From contig CAMLCW010000261.1 in assembly GCA_946478645.1 (NCBI GenBank), forward strand, positions 1 to 7,298: a DNA stretch of 7,298 nt, in the 5' to 3' direction. This stretch comes from an uncultured Variovorax sp. (GTDB lineage: Bacteria > Pseudomonadota > Gammaproteobacteria > Burkholderiales > Burkholderiaceae). How positions within the stretch are numbered: position 1 is the stretch's first letter; each line of letters opens with the position of its first letter. Shown here in pieces: positions 1 through 5,409 of this stretch. The notes below the pieces were generated by a model. That model worked only from the letters and a program-made list of their open reading frames with translations. It did not search any database and was not told the origin of the DNA. A program made the translations under genes and the position numbers.

Positions 1-1524
1 CACGTGCAGCACGCAGGTGCCGTAGTGCGTGCCGCTCATGCGCGAATCGGAAATGCGCAGCATGTCGCGCACGCCTTCCCGCAGCAGCTTCTTCGGGATC
101 GGCAGGTTGCCCCATTCGGGCATGCCGGGCCCGCCGACCGGCCCGCCGTTGCGCAGCACCAGCACGGTCGACGCATCGCAGTCGAGGTTCTCGTCGGCCA
201 TGGCCGCGAGCATCTCGGCATTGGAGTCGAACACCAGCGCGCGGCCCGTGTGCCGCAGCAGTTCGGGCGTCGCCGCCGACGGCTTGATGACCGCGCCGTC
301 GGGGCACAGGTTGCCGCGCAGCACCGCGAGCGCGATGCCGGCCTCCGGGCATTCGGGCGTGCCCTGCTTGAGCGGCGTGGCGGTGTCGAGGATGGTGCCG
401 TCGTCCTCGCCCTCGCGGCCCGCGATGTCTTCGCCCAGCGTACGGCCGGTGACGGTGCGCGCCGACAGGTCGAGGTGGGCCGCGATCTTGTTCAGCACGG
501 CGGGCAGGCCGCCCGCGTAATGAAAGTCTTCCATCAGCTTCTCGCCCGACGGATAGAGATTGGCGATGACCGGCACGCGGCGCGCGATCGCGTCGAGCTC
601 GTCGATGGTGAGTTCGATGCCCGCGCGCCCCGCCATCGCGGGCAGGTGCACCGCCGCGTTGGTCGAGCCGCCGAGCGCCATGTAGGCGGTGACGGCATTG
701 ACGAACGACGCCTTGGTGACGAAGCGCGAAGGCCTCCAGTCTTCCCACACCATCGAGACGATGCGCTCGCCGCAGCGCCACGCCATGCGGCTGTGTTCCG
801 AATCGACGGCGGGAATGCTCATGGCGCCCGGCAGCGAGAAGCCCATCGCCTCGGCGATCGCCGTCATGGTGCTGGCCGTGCCCATGGTGTTGCAGGTGCC
901 GGGCGTGCGCGTCATGTGCGACTCGAGCTTGATCCACTCGGCCTCGCCCACGTTGCCGATGGTGCGCTCGGCCCAGAACTTTTTCGTGTGCGTGCCCGCG
1001 CCCACGGCCTGGCCCTTGTAGCGGTCGTTGAGCATCGGGCCGGCCGGCAGGTAGATGGCCGGGATGTCCATCGACAGCGCGCCCATGATGAGCCCGGGCG
1101 TGGTCTTGTCGCAGCCGCCCATGAGCACCGCGCCGTCGAGCGGCAGGCTGCGCAGCAGCTCCTCGCATTCGATCGCGAGCAGGTTGCGGTAGATCATGGT
1201 GGTGGGCTTGACCATAACCTCGCCGAGGCTCAGCGCGGGCAGCTCGAGCGGATAGCCGCCGGCCTGCAGCACGCCGCGCTTGACGGCCTCGGCACGCTCG
1301 CGCAGGTGCGCATGGCACGGCGAGAGCTCGCTCCAGGTGTTGATGATGCCGATCACCGGGCGGCCCATGAACTCCTCGCGCGCGAGGCCTTGCTGCTGCA
1401 TGCGCTGGCGGTGCGCGAAGCCGCGGATGTCGTCGCTCGCGAACCAGCGCTGGCTGCGCAGTTCGTCGATGGTCTTGTTGTGCTTCGTCGTCGTCGTCGG
1501 GGGGCGGGCGCTTTCGGTGGACAT
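1..1524 (-). CDS. IlvD/Edd-family dehydratase (sugar-acid dehydratase type), C-terminus cut by window edge
   Basis: The visible 508 residues belong to the IlvD/Edd family, [Fe-S] enzymes that remove water from sugar acids or dihydroxy acids to give 2-keto-3-deoxy (2-oxo) acids in the cytoplasm. Cluster ligands expected for the family are C70 (in SPCHAH), C138 (in GGCDKTTPG, with K140) and C211 (in GTCNTMGTAS). GGSTNA lies near 285-290 and the catalytic-serine motif SRMSGT at 494-499. About 70 C-terminal residues seem to be missing beyond base 1, judged from family members of about 580 residues. The overall pattern resembles L-arabinonate/D-xylonate dehydratases more than biosynthetic IlvD, and the adjacent pyruvate aldolase supports sugar-acid catabolism, but the substrate is not determined. 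It starts 19 bp after the aldolase stop with only a weak A-rich ribosome site (AAAGAAA), so translational coupling is likely. The first 22 or so residues, including four threonines in a row, look like a non-conserved leader, so a later start is possible. Confidence 0.93.
   Translation of the reverse strand, partial: MSTESARPPTTTTKHNKTIDELRSQRWFASDDIRGFAHRQRMQQQGLAREEFMGRPVIGIINTWSELSPCHAHLRERAEAVKRGVLQAGGYPLELPALSLGEVMVKPTTMIYRNLLAIECEELLRSLPLDGAVLMGGCDKTTPGLIMGALSMDIPAIYLPAGPMLNDRYKGQAVGAGTHTKKFWAERTIGNVGEAEWIKLESHMTRTPGTCNTMGTASTMTAIAEAMGFSLPGAMSIPAVDSEHSRMAWRCGERIVSMVWEDWRPSRFVTKASFVNAVTAYMALGGSTNAAVHLPAMAGRAGIELTIDELDAIARRVPVIANLYPSGEKLMEDFHYAGGLPAVLNKIAAHLDLSARTVTGRTLGEDIAGREGEDDGTILDTATPLKQGTPECPEAGIALAVLRGNLCPDGAVIKPSAATPELLRHTGRALVFDSNAEMLAAMADENLDCDASTVLVLRNGGPVGGPGMPEWGNLPIPKKLLREGVRDMLRISDSRMSGTHYGTCVLHV
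1486..1504. repeat. Short simple repeat: (CGT)n tract followed by six G
   Basis: Four to five CGT units run directly into a G6 homopolymer. On the coding (minus) strand this is C6 followed by ACG repeats, encoding Pro-Pro-Thr-Thr-Thr-Thr at residues 8-13 of the dehydratase. Trinucleotide slippage would keep the frame, whereas slippage in the C6 run would shift it only nine codons after the start. It is too short to claim phase variation. Confidence 0.5.
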
Positions 1525-1543
1525 GCGGGTCGTTTCTTTTGGA

Positions 1544-2362
1544 TCAGTAAGTGGCGGGAGCGGGCGGCGTGGCTGGCGCCGGCGGCGCGCCGCGCTGGCG
1601 GAAGCGCGCGGCCACCTCGTCGGCGGTCTTGCGCAGCAGCACCTGGTCGTTGGCCACGGCCACGAAGAGCGCACCGAGGTCGAGCAGTTCCTGCGCGCGC
1701 GCTTCGTCGTTCATGAGGATGCCGGGCGCCTTGCCGCAGGCCAGGATGCGCGCGACGGCCTTGTCGATCGCGGCGCGCACGGTGGGATGGTTGACCTGGC
1801 CGGCCACGCCCATGCTGGCCGACAGGTCGCCGGGGCCGATGAAGACACCGTCGACGCCGTCGACATTGGCGATCGCCTCGAGCTGCTCGAGTGCCTCGGC
1901 AGTCTCGACCTGCACCAGCACGCAGATCTCGTTCGAGGCCTCGGCCACGTACTTGGTGTCGCGGCCGAAGCGCGAGGCGCGCACCGTGCCGCCCATGCCG
2001 CGGATGCCGTTCGGCGGATAGCGCGTGGCGGCCACGGCGGCCTCGGCTTCCTCGCGCGTCTGCACGAAGGGCAGCAGCAGCGTCTGCGCGCCGATGTCGA
2101 GGTACTGCTTGATCAGCACCGGGTCGTTCCAGGGCGGGCGCACCACGGCGCTCGTGGGCCGGTCGCGCTCGGCCTGCACCGCCTGCAGCTGGCGCAGCAT
2201 CGTCGTCGGGTCGCCGGGCGTGTGCTCGGCGTCGAGCAGCATCCAGTCGAAGCCGGCGCCGGCGAGCAGTTCGGAGATGAACGGGTCGGGCAGCGTCGAC
2301 CAGAGGCCGATCTGCGGGATCTTCGCCGCGAGGGCGTGCTTGAAGGTGTTGCGTGCGGGCAT
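1544..2362 (-). CDS. HpcH/HpaI-family class II (metal-dependent) pyruvate aldolase, 272 aa
   Basis: Cytoplasmic aldolase that cleaves a 4-hydroxy-2-oxo acid (2-keto-3-deoxy acid) to pyruvate and an aldehyde. The sequence is strongly HpaI-like throughout: GLWSTLPDPFISELLAGAGF at 19-38, LLDAEHTPGD at 42-51, VVRPPWNDP at 73-81, RYPPNGIRGMGG at 114-125, VLVQVET at 148-154, GVFIGPGDLSASMG at 172-185 and KAPGILMNDEA near 211-221. By alignment from memory with E. coli HpaI, H47 and R75 are the catalytic His and Arg, and E153 and D179 hold the divalent metal. The start chosen is the ATG in MPARNTFKHAL because it has a good ribosome site and matches the family N-terminus. An upstream in-frame ATG at 2425 would run through a repeat and is rejected. 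The C-terminus carries an unusual tandem PPAPAT tail before a final tyrosine. The neighbouring dehydratase would supply the substrate. HpaI itself acts on 4-hydroxy-2-oxoheptanedioate, but no homoprotocatechuate genes are seen here, so a RhmA- or GarL-like sugar-acid role is more likely. Confidence 0.94.
   Translation of the reverse strand: MPARNTFKHALAAKIPQIGLWSTLPDPFISELLAGAGFDWMLLDAEHTPGDPTTMLRQLQAVQAERDRPTSAVVRPPWNDPVLIKQYLDIGAQTLLLPFVQTREEAEAAVAATRYPPNGIRGMGGTVRASRFGRDTKYVAEASNEICVLVQVETAEALEQLEAIANVDGVDGVFIGPGDLSASMGVAGQVNHPTVRAAIDKAVARILACGKAPGILMNDEARAQELLDLGALFVAVANDQVLLRKTADEVAARFRQRGAPPAPATPPAPATY
1550..1585 (-). repeat. Tandem hexapeptide PPAPAT x2 in aldolase C-terminal tail
   Basis: Residues 260-271 of the aldolase read PPAPAT twice, just before the terminal Tyr. 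The two copies use partly different codons, so this is not a fresh exact DNA duplication. It lies beyond the last conserved helix and is probably a flexible tail. Confidence 0.75.
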
Positions 2363-2370
2363 GTTGTAGT

Positions 2371-2378
2371 GGCTCCGT
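2371..2378 (-). promoter_or_regulatory. Ribosome binding site of the aldolase gene
   Basis: The minus strand reads ACGGAGCC, with GGAG ending 10 nt before the ATG at 2362. It decides between that ATG and the upstream in-frame ATG at 2425, which lies next to the REP-like palindrome and has no family support. Confidence 0.7.
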
Positions 2379-2387
2379 TGTGTCTTG

Positions 2388-2423
2388 CCCCTTCCCCCTC
2401 CGGGGGAAGGTTGGGATGGGGGC
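2388..2423 (+). repeat. REP-like palindromic element, copy 1
   Basis: A perfect 9-bp stem, CCTTCCCCC (2390-2398) with GGGGGAAGG (2402-2410), closes over a 3-nt loop and is followed by a TTGGGATGGGGGC tail. It is a partner of copy 2 at 2468-2503, which reads in the opposite direction: 29 of 36 positions match when one copy is reverse-complemented. The stem plus asymmetric G-rich tail is the usual form of dispersed REP-type elements in GC-rich Betaproteobacteria. There is no T-run, so it is not a classical intrinsic terminator. Confidence 0.75.
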
Positions 2424-2439
2424 ATGCGGCGCCTGCGTG

Positions 2440-2452
2440 TGGCGCAGCGCCA
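2440..2452. repeat. Short hairpin between the two REP-like copies
   Basis: TGGCGCAGCGCCA is a perfect inverted repeat (TGGCG, CAG loop, CGCCA) lying between the two REP-like elements. Together the three form a symmetrical REP, hairpin, inverted-REP unit like the BIMEs of enterobacteria. Confidence 0.5.
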
Positions 2453-2467
2453 TTCTGAACGCCGCCC

Positions 2468-2503
2468 GCCCCCACCCCTGCCCTCCCCCGGCGGGGGAGG
2501 GAG
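2468..2503 (-). repeat. REP-like palindromic element, copy 2 (inverted)
   Basis: A perfect 9-bp stem, CCCTCCCCC (2481-2489) with GGGGGAGGG (2493-2501), closes over a GGC loop, with a GCCCCCACCCCTG tail on the left. It is the inverted partner of copy 1. On the transcribed minus strand its hairpin begins about 10 nt after the receptor stop codon, where it could block 3' exonucleases and stabilise the receptor part of the message. That effect is inferred from known REP behaviour in operons. Confidence 0.75.
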
Positions 2504-2510
2504 AAATACG

Positions 2511-3506
2511 TCAGTCGATCTGCACGTTGCCGGCCTTGACGACCGCGCCCATCTTGGCGAAGTCGGCCTTCAGCCGCTCCGAGAAGCCTTGCGGCGTCGA
2601 CGACAGCACGTCGAAGCCCTGCGCCTCGAGCGGCTTGCGGAATGCCGGGTCCTTGAGGATCTCGAGCATTTCCTTGTGCAGCCGCTCGACCACCGGCGCG
2701 GGCGTGCCCGCACGCACGAGCATGCCGCTCCAGGCGAGCTGCACCACGCCGGGCGCGCCGGCCTCGGCCATGGTCGGCACGTTCGGCAGCAGCTTCGAGC
2801 GCTGCGTGTCGGCCACGGCCAGCACGCGCACGCGGCCGCCCTTCTCCTGGCCCAGCACGGCCGAGAGGTTGTGGAACATCATCGGGATCTGCCCGCCCAT
2901 CACGTCGTTGAGCGCGGCCGGGCCGCCCTTGTACGGCACGTGGATCAGCTTGGTGCCGGTGCTGGCTTCGAACTGCAGGCCCGTGAGGTGCATCGTGTTG
3001 CCGTTGCCCGCCGAGCCGAAGCTCAGCGCGCCGGGTTCCTTCTTCGCGGCAGCGACCACGTCGGCCACGGTCTTGTACGGGGTGCTCGCGCCCACCACCA
3101 GCACATTGGGCGTCTGGTTGGTCAGCGTGATCGGCTGGAAGTCCTTCAGCGGATCGAAGCCCGTCGATTTGTAGAGGTGCGGGTTCACGGCCAGCGTGCT
3201 GATCGAGCCGAAGAAGACTGTGTAGCCGTCGGCCGGCTGGTTGCGCGCGACGTAGGCGGCCGCGATGTTGCCGTTGGCGCCGGGCCGGTTGTCGACCACC
3301 ACCGGCTGGCCGAGCCGTTGCGACAGCAGTTGGGCAAAGGGGCGCGCGAACTGGTCGGCCGCCCCGCCCGGCGGCTGCGGCACCACGAGCACGACCGGCT
3401 TCTGCGGATAGACCGCGGGCGCGGCCTGCGCGGTGGCGAGTGCGGGAACGGCGGCCAGAGCGGCCGTGGCGAGAGCGAGTGCGGCGTGACGCAGTGCGGA
3501 TGTCAT
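2511..3506 (-). CDS. Bug-family (TctC-like) periplasmic solute-binding receptor, 331 aa
   Basis: Secreted receptor that binds a carboxylic acid in the periplasm, classically feeding a TctAB membrane transporter. Residues 1-28 form a Sec signal peptide with an Ala/Leu core and a likely cut after ATAQA. The mature protein shows the Bug-family order: YPQKPVVLVVPQPPGGAADQ at 33-52 (first ligand loop), LGQPVVVDNRPGANGN at 65-80, DGYTVFFGSISTLAVNPHL near 93-111, FQPIT at 123-127, FGSAGNGNTMHL at 163-174, HVPYKGGPAALNDVMGGQIP at 189-208 (second loop), a LLPNVPTMAEAG segment at 239-250 and a C-terminal GFSERLKADFAKMG at 307-320. Length is normal. The start is the ATG with AGGAG 8 nt upstream; the longer frame up to 3593 lacks a signal sequence at its end and crosses the promoter. 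No tctA or tctB is in view, and such orphan receptors are common in Burkholderiales. Its place at the head of the aldolase-dehydratase unit suggests it binds the pathway acid. Confidence 0.95.
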   Translation of the reverse strand: MTSALRHAALALATAALAAVPALATAQAAPAVYPQKPVVLVVPQPPGGAADQFARPFAQLLSQRLGQPVVVDNRPGANGNIAAAYVARNQPADGYTVFFGSISTLAVNPHLYKSTGFDPLKDFQPITLTNQTPNVLVVGASTPYKTVADVVAAAKKEPGALSFGSAGNGNTMHLTGLQFEASTGTKLIHVPYKGGPAALNDVMGGQIPMMFHNLSAVLGQEKGGRVRVLAVADTQRSKLLPNVPTMAEAGAPGVVQLAWSGMLVRAGTPAPVVERLHKEMLEILKDPAFRKPLEAQGFDVLSSTPQGFSERLKADFAKMGAVVKAGNVQID

Positions 3507-3514
3507 CGAGGGGT

Positions 3515-3519
3515 CTCCT
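3515..3519 (-). promoter_or_regulatory. Ribosome binding site of the receptor gene
   Basis: AGGAG on the minus strand lies 8 nt before the ATG at 3506. This fixes the start so that the protein begins directly with its signal peptide. Confidence 0.8.
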
Positions 3520-3538
3520 GATTCAAGTGTTCTGGCGA

Positions 3539-3553
3539 ATATGACAGACATAT
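3539..3553. promoter_or_regulatory. Candidate operator: ATATG-N5-CATAT
   Basis: Perfect 5-bp inverted repeat with a 5-nt spacer (ATATGACAGACATAT). It overlaps or abuts the putative -10 elements of the divergent promoters. Its size fits a dimeric GntR-family repressor, though it does not match the common FadR-type GT-N3-AC core. Confidence 0.4.
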
Positions 3554-3565
3554 AAATCAGATTTA
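3553..3565. promoter_or_regulatory. Candidate operator: TAAATC-A-GATTTA
   Basis: Perfect 6-bp inverted repeat around a single central base, adjoining the palindrome at 3539-3553. A 13-bp AT-rich palindrome in a GC-rich genome directly between a GntR repressor gene and its likely target is a good operator candidate. The match to this particular regulator is inference. Confidence 0.45.
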
Positions 3566-3627
3566 GTTCTGGAAAACCCTTGCTTTTGCGCATTCACGCC
3601 TCGGATAGGCTCGATGCAGCCATAAAT

Positions 3628-4368
3628 ATGTCCGACTTGAACAAACCAGATGCATCCTTGCCCACCGCGGCCAGACGCGGCCCTTTGGCCGTGACCGAGG
3701 CGCTCGCGCGCCGCGTGATCGCCGGCGAATGGGACAACGGTGCGGCGCTGCCGACCGAGCTGGAACTGGCCGATGCACTCGGCGTGGCGCGCACCTCGGT
3801 GCGCGAGGCGCTGACGCGGCTCAAGGCCAAGGGGCTGATCGCCTCGCGCCAGAAGGCCGGCACGCGCGTGCTGCCGCGCACCCAATGGAACATGCTCGAC
3901 GAGGACGTGCTGCGCTGGACCTGGTCGGGCCAGGACCGCGTGCAGATGGCGCAGCACCTGATGCAGTTGCGCCGCATCGTCGAACCCGCGGCCTGCGAAC
4001 TCGCGGCGGCCACGGCGCCCGATGCCGCGATCGCCGCCATCGAGCGTGCGTACCGCGGCATGGACGCGGCCGGCATGGATGCCGTCGCCTACGCCGGCCC
4101 CGACCTCGAGTTCCACCGCGCGATCCTCAACGCCACGGGCAACCCGTTCCTCGTCGCCTTCGGCGCCACCATCGAGGCGGCGCTGCGCATTTCGTTCGAG
4201 CTCTCCACGCGGCAGCCCGGCGCGCCGCGCAAGAGCCTGCCGTTGCACCGCGCGGTGCTCGAGGCCATCTGGGCGCGCAAGCCGGCGGAGGCGCGGCGGG
4301 CGATGGAAGCGCTGTTGGGCATTACCGAAGCGAACATCGAGCGCGGCAGCGCAAAACCAGGCGCCTGA
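3628..4368 (+). CDS. GntR-family regulator, FCD subfamily, DgoR-like, 246 aa
   Basis: DNA-binding repressor probably responding to a sugar acid or its 2-keto-3-deoxy product. The N-terminal winged helix covers about 18-85: AVTEALARRVIAGEW, then LPTELELADALGVARTSVRE (42-60) as helix-turn-helix with recognition helix TSVREALTRLKAKGLI, and a wing with KAGTRV. The linker RTQWNMLDEDVLRW (84-97) closely resembles that of E. coli DgoR, the galactonate repressor, as I remember it. The helical FCD ligand domain covers about 105-240. D159 and H163 (DLEFHRAIL) and H207 (LPLHRAVLEAI) are likely metal/ligand residues, but the final FCD histidine, usually in an AMxxHL-like motif, is absent (AMEALL). The ATG at 3628 is preferred although its ribosome site is poor. 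An in-frame TTG at 3580 would add 16 residues with no family support and would reach towards the operator region. It is divergent from the receptor-aldolase-dehydratase unit, which is its most likely target. Confidence 0.92.
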   Translation: MSDLNKPDASLPTAARRGPLAVTEALARRVIAGEWDNGAALPTELELADALGVARTSVREALTRLKAKGLIASRQKAGTRVLPRTQWNMLDEDVLRWTWSGQDRVQMAQHLMQLRRIVEPAACELAAATAPDAAIAAIERAYRGMDAAGMDAVAYAGPDLEFHRAILNATGNPFLVAFGATIEAALRISFELSTRQPGAPRKSLPLHRAVLEAIWARKPAEARRAMEALLGITEANIERGSAKPGA

Positions 4369-4378
4369 CGCCCGCGCC

Positions 4379-5293
4379 TCAGCCGCCTTCGGCGAACAGC
4401 CCCGTGATCACCTCGCGCAGCCACCGGTTCGCCGGATCGCCCTCGAAGCGCCGGCTCCAGTGCAGCGACACCGTGAAATCGCGCAGCGGAAACGCCGGCT
4501 CGACGATCGCGTAGCCGCCCTCCTCGGCAAAGCCGCGCGCGATGTTGCGCGGCATCACCACCGCGAGGTCGGTGGCGCGCACGATCGCGGGCAGCACCAT
4601 GAAGTGCTCGGTGGTGAGCCGCACCCGCTCCTCGAGGTTGAGCAATTGCAGGATGCGCAGCGTCTCGGCATGCGTGCGCACCGCCACGTACTCGAGCCCC
4701 TGCAGCGCCTCGATCAGCGCCTCGCTGCTGCGCCGCCCGCGTGCAAACGGATGGCCCTTGCGCAGCAGCACGATGTAGCGGTCCTTCAGCAGATGCCTGC
4801 GCTGGGTGTCGCGCACCTGCGGCAGGAAACCGAAGGCGAAGTCGATGCGGCCGCTGTCGAGCGCCGCCGCGATCTCCGTCGGCGCAAGCGGCAGCGTCTC
4901 GAGCCGCACGCCCGGCGCGAGCGCGCCGAGGCGTGCCATCAGCACGGGCAGGAAGCGGCCTTCGCCGATGTCGCTCATGTGGATGCGGAAGGTCTTGCGC
5001 GAGGCCTGCGGCTCGAAGCGGTCGGGCTCGCTGAGCGCCTCCTCCAGCGTGTTGAGCGCCGCCTGCACCGCCGCGGCCAGCCGATCGGCGCGCGGCGTGG
5101 GTGCCACGCCGCCCGGCGCGCGCGTGAACAGCGCGTCCTTCAGCAGCAGGCGCAGGCGCCCGAGCCCGTGGCTCGCGGCCGGCTGCGTGAGCCCCAGTTC
5201 TTCGGCCGCGCGGCTCACGCTGCGCGCGCGGTAGACAGCGTCGAAGAGTCGCAGCAGGTTCAGGTCCATGGATTCGATATGCATGGCATGCAT
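4379..5293 (-). CDS. LysR-family regulator, NahR-like, 304 aa
   Basis: Transcription regulator with an N-terminal winged helix-turn-helix at about 10-68 (LNLLRLFDAVYRARSVSRAA, EELGLTQPAASHGLGRLR, then FTRAPGGVAPTPRA). A periplasmic-binding-protein-like effector domain runs from about 101 to 304, beginning with FRIHMSDIGEGRFLPVLMAR, a phrase typical of the NahR/DntR group that senses aromatic acids. The C-terminal HWSRRFEGDPANRWLR at 278-293 is also typical of that group. Three in-frame ATGs lie close together (5293, 5284, 5269). The first is chosen because GAGGGAG sits 9 nt before it, but 5269 (MDLNLLRLF) would also give a normal LysR N-terminus. The gene is divergent to the ferredoxin oxidoreductase gene, the usual arrangement for a LysR activator and its target, and a perfect palindrome with a T-N11-A box overlaps its start, suggesting autorepression. 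Its stop lies 10 bp from the convergent GntR stop. Confidence 0.94.
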   Translation of the reverse strand: MHAMHIESMDLNLLRLFDAVYRARSVSRAAEELGLTQPAASHGLGRLRLLLKDALFTRAPGGVAPTPRADRLAAAVQAALNTLEEALSEPDRFEPQASRKTFRIHMSDIGEGRFLPVLMARLGALAPGVRLETLPLAPTEIAAALDSGRIDFAFGFLPQVRDTQRRHLLKDRYIVLLRKGHPFARGRRSSEALIEALQGLEYVAVRTHAETLRILQLLNLEERVRLTTEHFMVLPAIVRATDLAVVMPRNIARGFAEEGGYAIVEPAFPLRDFTVSLHWSRRFEGDPANRWLREVITGLFAEGG

Positions 5294-5295
5294 AT
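5277..5295. promoter_or_regulatory. Perfect 19-bp palindrome with T-N11-A LysR box
   Basis: ATATGCATGGCATGCATAT is an exact inverted repeat with 9-bp arms around one base. Inside it, T5280 and A5292 form the T-N11-A pattern of LysR-type binding sites. It covers two in-frame ATGs of the LysR gene (5293 and 5284), so binding there would be expected to block its own transcription, and it lies about 115-130 bp upstream of the divergent oxidoreductase start. Identity as the LysR site is inferred. Confidence 0.6.
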
Positions 5296-5302
5296 TACTT
5301 AG

Positions 5303-5309
5303 CTCCCTC
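5303..5309 (-). promoter_or_regulatory. Ribosome binding site of the LysR gene
   Basis: GAGGGAG on the minus strand lies 9 nt before the ATG at 5293. It favours that start over the ATGs at 5284 and 5269, which would be 18 and 33 nt away. Confidence 0.65.
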
Positions 5310-5394
5310 ATTGGATTGAAGACTTGGCGCCGTCTTTGCAAACTCTCGCCTGCTGCGCGGAACTACCGCAGGCACGACAAGACAACAACCACCC

Positions 5395-5400
5395 ACGGAG
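5395..5400 (+). promoter_or_regulatory. Ribosome binding site that sets a TTG start for iorA
   Basis: ACGGAG lies 9 nt before the TTG at 5410. There is no in-frame ATG or GTG near this position upstream, so the site makes TTG the best start. Confidence 0.65.
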
Positions 5401-5409
5401 CCGAATCTC

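Larger units (their letters stand above)
3507..3627. promoter_or_regulatory. Divergent promoter/operator region between receptor and GntR genes
   Basis: This 121-bp gap, markedly more AT-rich than the coding regions around it, must contain the promoters of both divergent units. Minus-strand TTATAT (3555-3550) is a possible -10 for the receptor operon, and plus-strand TATAAA (3551-3556) overlaps it as a possible -10 for the regulator gene. No convincing -35 box accompanies either, so the promoter positions are tentative. GTTCTGG occurs twice, at 3529-3535 and 3566-3572, flanking two palindromes that are listed separately. Confidence 0.55.
5294..5409. promoter_or_regulatory. Divergent promoter region between lysR and iorA
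   Basis: The 116-bp gap must hold both promoters. On the plus strand TTGAAG (5316-5321) with CAAACT (5339-5344) at 17-bp spacing is a weak candidate, as expected for an activator-dependent promoter. An 8-bp palindrome, TTTGCAAA, lies at 5335-5342 and may be a second, promoter-proximal regulator site. I see no other structure. Confidence 0.4.

Noticed and set aside
4..1716. A 570-residue open frame on the plus strand, antisense to the dehydratase
   Set aside because: Its product is rich in Arg, His, Ala and Gly with no domain, typical of the antisense frame of a GC-rich gene. The minus strand carries unmistakable family motifs over the same bases.
2363..2425. Extended N-terminus of the aldolase starting at 2425
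   Set aside because: The extra 21 residues are encoded by the REP-like palindrome and the ribosome site region and have no counterpart in the family.
2388..2503. Intrinsic terminators between receptor and aldolase genes
   Set aside because: The hairpins are strong, but neither is followed by a T-run on the transcribed strand, and they match each other as dispersed-repeat elements.
2385..3521. A 378-residue plus-strand open frame antisense to the receptor gene
   Set aside because: It crosses the REP-like elements and lies antisense to a complete Bug receptor with signal peptide and ribosome site. Its sequence is of shadow type.
3580..3627. TTG start at 3580 for the GntR regulator
   Set aside because: It would add 16 residues outside the family pattern, while the ATG at 3628 already gives a full N-terminus. 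The poor ribosome site leaves some doubt.
4022..5302. A 426-residue plus-strand open frame across the GntR end and the LysR gene
   Set aside because: It overlaps two clear genes in other frames and has a low-complexity Arg/Ala/His-rich sequence with no recognisable motif.
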